Source of the DNA: Clostridium sp. CAG:921
GTDB taxonomy: Bacteria; Bacillota; Clostridia; TANB77; CAG-465
Assembly (NCBI GenBank): GCA_000433135.1
Contig: HF991961.1
Coordinates: forward strand, 41,585-50,037
Length of the DNA: 8,453 nt
Direction: 5' to 3'
Part shown: positions 5,306-8,453 of the stretch, one piece after another
Layout: every line of letters begins with the position of its first letter
Position numbering within the stretch: position 1 is the first letter of the stretch
The notes under the pieces: model-generated
The model's database searches: none
Told to the model about the DNA's origin: nothing
The model's input: the letters and a program-made list of their open reading frames with translations, nothing else
Position numbers and translations under genes: made by a program

Positions 5306-6505
5306 CTATTTTTTCCTTACTTGTACGTCGCCCTCAACAAATTCAGACACTTCCTCATTTATCACATACTTAGTTATAACTTCTATCCCAGATTCTTTTT
5401 CATTTACCTCATAACTTCTATCAACTACACTAGCATCTTTTGCGCTTTTTAAAATAACGTCATTTAAATATCTAGTGCCATCATTATTTGCAATATCAAT
5501 CAACTCTTCTATACTCCTTTTAGTGCAAACCTCAGTATATTCATCACATCTATATATGTCAAATGAAAAAGAAACGCCAAATAAATTAATGGCTTTACTA
5601 CTTTTAGTTATATCATATTTTTTCCCTTTATTCAAATAATTTAGCATATTTTCCTTAGAATTAATTGATACACCTATTGTATACTTTACTACTCCATTTT
5701 TGGATTTTATTATTTCATCATAGTTGTACTCCTTTTTAAAAGTATATTCTGAATTTATTTTTACTATCCCTTTAGCAGGAACTTTTATGGGATCTATATA
5801 TTTACTATAAATCACACCCTCAATTACTACAGTTCCAGCTTCAACGAAACTTCCTGGTTTAAATACAGCAGTTCCATTTTCAGGTACAATCTTAGTTATA
5901 ATACCAGATTTTTCTACTACTATATTACCAATATTTGTATTTTGCTTATCTTTTTCATTTAGCTTTGTTTTTTCAACCACTTTCAGTACTGCCTTAGTTC
6001 CATCAAATTCAAAACCTGCCCATGATATATCTGGTACATTTACTCTAACATTATTTACTACTTCCTTTTTATCTATTCCTATCTTACAACTACCAATAAA
6101 AATTCCACTTTCTTTTAAAGCTTTTCTTAACTCATCTGTTGAGATATAGCTGTTACCATCTATATCAATGTTCCATATAAAAGTTGAAGAAGCTATGCTA
6201 ACAAATATTGCTAAAGCAACTAACAAAACTACGATTTTTCTTTTTCTATATTTAAAGAATTTAAAATATAACCCCTTTTTGTTTTTGACAAACACTTTAC
6301 ATTTAGTTTTTTGGGCAATTTTTCTTATTTTTTTAAAGTCATATATATTTATATTAAACCTAACTACACCCTTTACTATATTTTTTATGTTCCATATTTT
6401 TATATTATTGATTCTGCAAAGATTTATAAAACGTTCAGTAAAAAATCCCTCTATTTGAACTGTTGCAATGCCAACCATATTTTTTAGTTCACTTGAAAGT
6501 CCCAT
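5306..6505 (-). CDS. yqfD: Sporulation protein YqfD
   Basis: Membrane protein of the YqfD family, known in Bacillus as a mother-cell sporulation gene; its molecular activity is not established. Visible features fit: an N-terminal soluble domain (1-85) starting with the typical GFFTERFINLCRINNI stretch, a basic patch (KFFKYRKRK, 82-90), one TM helix at about 91-111, and a large outer domain. That domain begins WNIDIDGNSYISTDELRKAL and includes the conserved PDISWAGFEFDGTKAVLKVVE block. The length of 399 aa is usual. The start at 6505 has AGGAG 7 bases upstream. It follows yqfC by 40 bases and is followed by ybeY after 11, so the three are one operon. Confidence 0.93.
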   Translation of the reverse strand: MGLSSELKNMVGIATVQIEGFFTERFINLCRINNIKIWNIKNIVKGVVRFNINIYDFKKIRKIAQKTKCKVFVKNKKGLYFKFFKYRKRKIVVLLVALAIFVSIASSTFIWNIDIDGNSYISTDELRKALKESGIFIGSCKIGIDKKEVVNNVRVNVPDISWAGFEFDGTKAVLKVVEKTKLNEKDKQNTNIGNIVVEKSGIITKIVPENGTAVFKPGSFVEAGTVVIEGVIYSKYIDPIKVPAKGIVKINSEYTFKKEYNYDEIIKSKNGVVKYTIGVSINSKENMLNYLNKGKKYDITKSSKAINLFGVSFSFDIYRCDEYTEVCTKRSIEELIDIANNDGTRYLNDVILKSAKDASVVDRSYEVNEKESGIEVITKYVINEEVSEFVEGDVQVRKK

Positions 6506-6545
6506 AAAACTACTCCTAAAATAATGTTTCTTATTCTATAATATT

Positions 6546-6884
6546 CTACTTTTTATAATTTATACTATATATTTTTCCTGATATAACAAGTTCAAAATCT
6601 GTTATTTCTTCAATATCTAAATTTGTTCCATCAATTACAACATACATATTATTTGCTTTAATTTTGATGTAATTATCATAATAGTCAACAATTTTCTTAT
6701 ATCCTTCAATTAAAATATTTTCATCTTCTATAATAGTAATTTTTGTCGAATTTTGTATTACTTCTTTTGGTAATTCTAAAAATGTAGATACCTTCTCTTT
6801 CATTGAAACTACTTTATTTTTTATTTTCATTTCATTTTTTATATTTTTATACCATTTTTTCTTTTCTTTTTTCTTAATACTCAT
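6546..6884 (-). CDS. yqfC: Sporulation protein YqfC (YabP/YqfC family)
   Basis: Small sporulation protein that accompanies YqfD in spore-forming Firmicutes. After a very Lys-rich leader (1-30) comes the YabP/YqfC domain: LELPKEVIQNSTKITIIEDE, then a run of short beta strands with VIDGTNLDIEEIT and ending in FELVISGKI. The family is usually about 90-100 aa, so the 112 aa here include an N-terminal extension. It has no membrane segment and probably works in the mother cell with YqfD. The ATG at 6884 has GGGGAG 9 bases upstream. This is the first gene of the yqfC-yqfD-ybeY-cdd operon. In Bacillus the pair is under sigma-E; I see no clean sigma-E promoter here. Confidence 0.9.
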   Translation of the reverse strand: MSIKKKEKKKWYKNIKNEMKIKNKVVSMKEKVSTFLELPKEVIQNSTKITIIEDENILIEGYKKIVDYYDNYIKIKANNMYVVIDGTNLDIEEITDFELVISGKIYSINYKK

Positions 6885-6973
6885 AGGAAATCACTCCCCA
6901 TAAATTTTATTCATTTATTGTTTTTTTATGACACATAAAAGTACAAAAAATGTCGAATTTTGTTGATGAGTTG

Positions 6974-7001
6974 TTGACTAAAATGGTCAAAAAAGATTGA
7001 C
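6974..7001. repeat. Three TTGAC-type half-sites upstream of the response regulator
   Basis: TTGAC (6974-6978) and GTCAA (6986-6990) form an inverted repeat with a 7-base spacer. A third copy, TTGAC (6997-7001), forms the -35 of the promoter. The arrangement lies just upstream of and on the promoter, as a binding site for an activator or repressor would. Autoregulation by the encoded regulator is possible but unshown. Confidence 0.35.
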
Positions 7002-7025
7002 TTTTATACTATTTTGTAGTATATT
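6997..7025 (+). promoter_or_regulatory. Sigma-A type promoter of the response regulator gene
   Basis: TTGACT (6997-7002), a 17-base spacer and TATATT (7020-7025). Transcription should start 6-8 bases after the -10, at about 7031-7033, which coincides with the ATG at 7032. The transcript therefore appears leaderless or nearly so. Confidence 0.65.
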
Positions 7026-7031
7026 AATTTT

Positions 7032-7739
7032 ATGTGTGAAAATATGGAAATAATTGAAAAATATATTGTAAAAATTGGCATGTGCGATGATGATCTAGAA
7101 AATGTCAAACTAGTTGCTAAGCAACTAGAGTCAGAAATAATTAATCAAAATTTTAATGCTGAAATAACTCTAATTACAGATGACCAAGAGAAAGTATTTG
7201 AGTCAGTAAAAAATGGCGATATTGATATATTATTTTTAGACATAGATTTTAAAGGTAAAGGAAAAAATGGAATTGACTTTGCATATGAATTAAGACTCGT
7301 TAATAGAGAATTCTCTTTAGTATTTCTTTCTGGTCATCAAAGATACATGCATGTTTCATTTTGTGTAAAAGTTTTCGATTATATAGTCAAACCAATAAAC
7401 AAAACTATATTAGAACAACTTGTAAGCAGATTTAAACAAGAATATATTATTAATAAGTCAAAGTTTTTAACTTTAAATAAATGGATAACAGTTAGAATTG
7501 AAGATATTTTATATATTGAAAAAGATGGCAACAAGTGTAATGTAGTAACTGGATTTGCCACATATTCAACAACAATAAACTTAAATGCTCTACTTGATAG
7601 GTTGCCACCATACTTTATAAAATGTCACAGATCGTATATAGCTAATACAAAAAGAATTGCTGCTATTGATAAAAAAGAACAATATATTTACTTTGAAAAT
7701 GGTAGTAAGTGTCCTATTAATTCATATTTTAAGTTATAA
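7032..7739 (+). CDS. LytTR-family response regulator (AgrA/ComE-like)
   Basis: Transcription factor of a peptide-sensing type two-component system. The receiver domain spans about 12-138: acidic pocket D19/D20 in GMCDDD, phospho-acceptor D70 in ILFLDID, switch S100 in LVFLSGH, and K120 in FDYIVKPI. The loop after D70 (FKGKGKNG) is about two residues longer than usual. The LytTR DNA-binding domain covers about 143-235 and carries the family marks PPYFIKCHRSYIANTKRI and NGSKCPINSYFKL. Length is normal. No ribosome site precedes the ATG at 7032, nor the in-frame ATGs at 7044 and 7080, and the promoter ends 6 bases before 7032, so leaderless translation is likely. The histidine kinase gene follows after 32 bases. 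Targets are unknown; LytTR proteins usually bind paired direct repeats. Confidence 0.93.
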   Translation: MCENMEIIEKYIVKIGMCDDDLENVKLVAKQLESEIINQNFNAEITLITDDQEKVFESVKNGDIDILFLDIDFKGKGKNGIDFAYELRLVNREFSLVFLSGHQRYMHVSFCVKVFDYIVKPINKTILEQLVSRFKQEYIINKSKFLTLNKWITVRIEDILYIEKDGNKCNVVTGFATYSTTINLNALLDRLPPYFIKCHRSYIANTKRIAAIDKKEQYIYFENGSKCPINSYFKL

Positions 7740-7771
7740 TTACACATTTTTTTGACAAAGGAGAGCAAATT

Positions 7772-8453
7772 ATGGAAAAGATATTAATTTTTATTTTACA
7801 ACTTTTTATTCAAAGTGTTATGTACACGGTAGCATCAGTATCGACTTCACAATTGATATTGAAGAAGAAATCTACTAAGAAACAAATATTCTTACATTTT
7901 ACAGTTTTAACTATTGCATCATTAATAGCTGCATTTTTGCGTAGTAAAGTAAAACCTCTAAATATGTTCATTGCACTTATTGCTCTTTTTTTAGTTAACA
8001 TTGTCGTTCAAAAAGCTAACTGGAAAAAATCACTCTTAATAACTATGATTGCATTTCTCGAACTTGCAGTAGCAGAATTATTAACAGCATTTGCAGGATT
8101 AATTATATGGAAAAAGTCTATAAAATCTTTAACATCATCATTTGAAATATTTTATTTAATCTTAATTCAATGTATGCTTGTATGTGCTATTTCTCATACT
8201 CTTTCTTTAGTTGTAAACAAAAAGAAAGTAAGTGGTGAATTTTTAGAAAGACTAAATTTTAGACAAGTATCAACATTTGCTATTACATTAATGTTATATT
8301 TTCTACCTACAATGATATTATTAATATTAGGAAATTACAAATATCCACCTATACTTTTCCTAATTAATGCTGTGCAATTTGCAATTGTATGTATTTTTCT
8401 ATTTTCATATTTAAAAAAGACTATTGAAAATGAAAAAACACAATCAGATCTAT
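7772..8453 (+). CDS. AgrC/ComD-like sensor histidine kinase, membrane domain (3' truncated)
   Basis: ATG at 7772 has AAAGGAG 8 bases upstream and begins a frame open for 227 codons to the window edge. The product so far is all membrane: six to seven helices at about 5-30, 38-57, 63-80, 88-112, 124-148, 166-188 and 193-214, followed by YLKKTIENEKTQSD. That charged linker is the typical start of the helix leading into the HPK10 phosphotransfer and GHKL ATPase domains, which would lie outside. Regulator-then-kinase order and the multi-TM sensor fit a peptide or autoinducer receptor partnered with the LytTR protein. The ligand cannot be told, and no agrB or agrD is visible. Assignment of the kinase part is inferred from the neighbour and topology. 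Confidence 0.85.
   Translation, partial: MEKILIFILQLFIQSVMYTVASVSTSQLILKKKSTKKQIFLHFTVLTIASLIAAFLRSKVKPLNMFIALIALFLVNIVVQKANWKKSLLITMIAFLELAVAELLTAFAGLIIWKKSIKSLTSSFEIFYLILIQCMLVCAISHTLSLVVNKKKVSGEFLERLNFRQVSTFAITLMLYFLPTMILLILGNYKYPPILFLINAVQFAIVCIFLFSYLKKTIENEKTQSDL

Noticed and set aside
6904..6931. Sigma-E promoter for yqfC (TCATAAA and AATAAAAT on the minus strand)
   Set aside because: The match is partial and the predicted start would fall right at the ribosome binding site, leaving almost no leader. Sigma-E control is expected from Bacillus but is not shown by this sequence.
7810..8001. Minus-strand 63-codon frame inside the sensor kinase gene
   Set aside because: It is a shadow of the strong plus-strand frame, with no ribosome site or promoter.

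Overview
The window is very AT-rich (roughly 25-30% GC by eye) with strong Shine-Dalgarno sites and many AT-rich intergenic hairpins. The sporulation cluster yqfC-yqfD-ybeY-cdd and a DacF-type D,D-carboxypeptidase with a TTG start point to a low-GC, spore-forming member of the Clostridia. The exact genus cannot be read from the sequence.

Layout. The left edge holds the last 30 codons of an unrecognised plus-strand gene, closed by a strong hairpin that also faces the convergent D,D-carboxypeptidase gene (224-1504, minus). Next, on the minus strand, comes a three-TM membrane protein gene (1703-2118) that appears broken by a one-base frameshift in an A run; reading the continuation frame recovers two further TM segments. 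A divergent plus-strand gene (2322-2774) encodes a 150-aa Cys/His-rich protein of unknown family with its own promoter, direct repeats and terminator. Two tiny divergent genes follow: a 60-aa basic protein (2876-3058, minus) and a 55-aa single-TM protein (3310-3477, plus). Between them lies a 22-bp perfect palindrome, and half of it recurs inside the plus-strand promoter. An exported DUF4163/DUF3298 (RsiV/PdaC-like) protein occupies 3534-4250.

From 6884 down to 4359 on the minus strand runs the tightly packed operon yqfC-yqfD-ybeY-cdd: two sporulation proteins, the rRNA-maturation endonuclease and a divergent cytidine deaminase. The phoH, dgkA and era genes usually found in this cluster are absent from their expected places. 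Upstream and divergent from yqfC, an Agr/Com-type two-component pair begins: a LytTR response regulator (7032-7739), whose mRNA looks leaderless, followed by the membrane sensor domain of an AgrC-like histidine kinase that runs off the right edge. No agrB or agrD is visible here.

The items most worth attention are the regulator/sensor pair with its leaderless start and TTGAC-type repeats, the compressed ybeY-cdd cluster with an atypical deaminase, the frameshifted membrane protein, and the palindrome-controlled pair of tiny genes.
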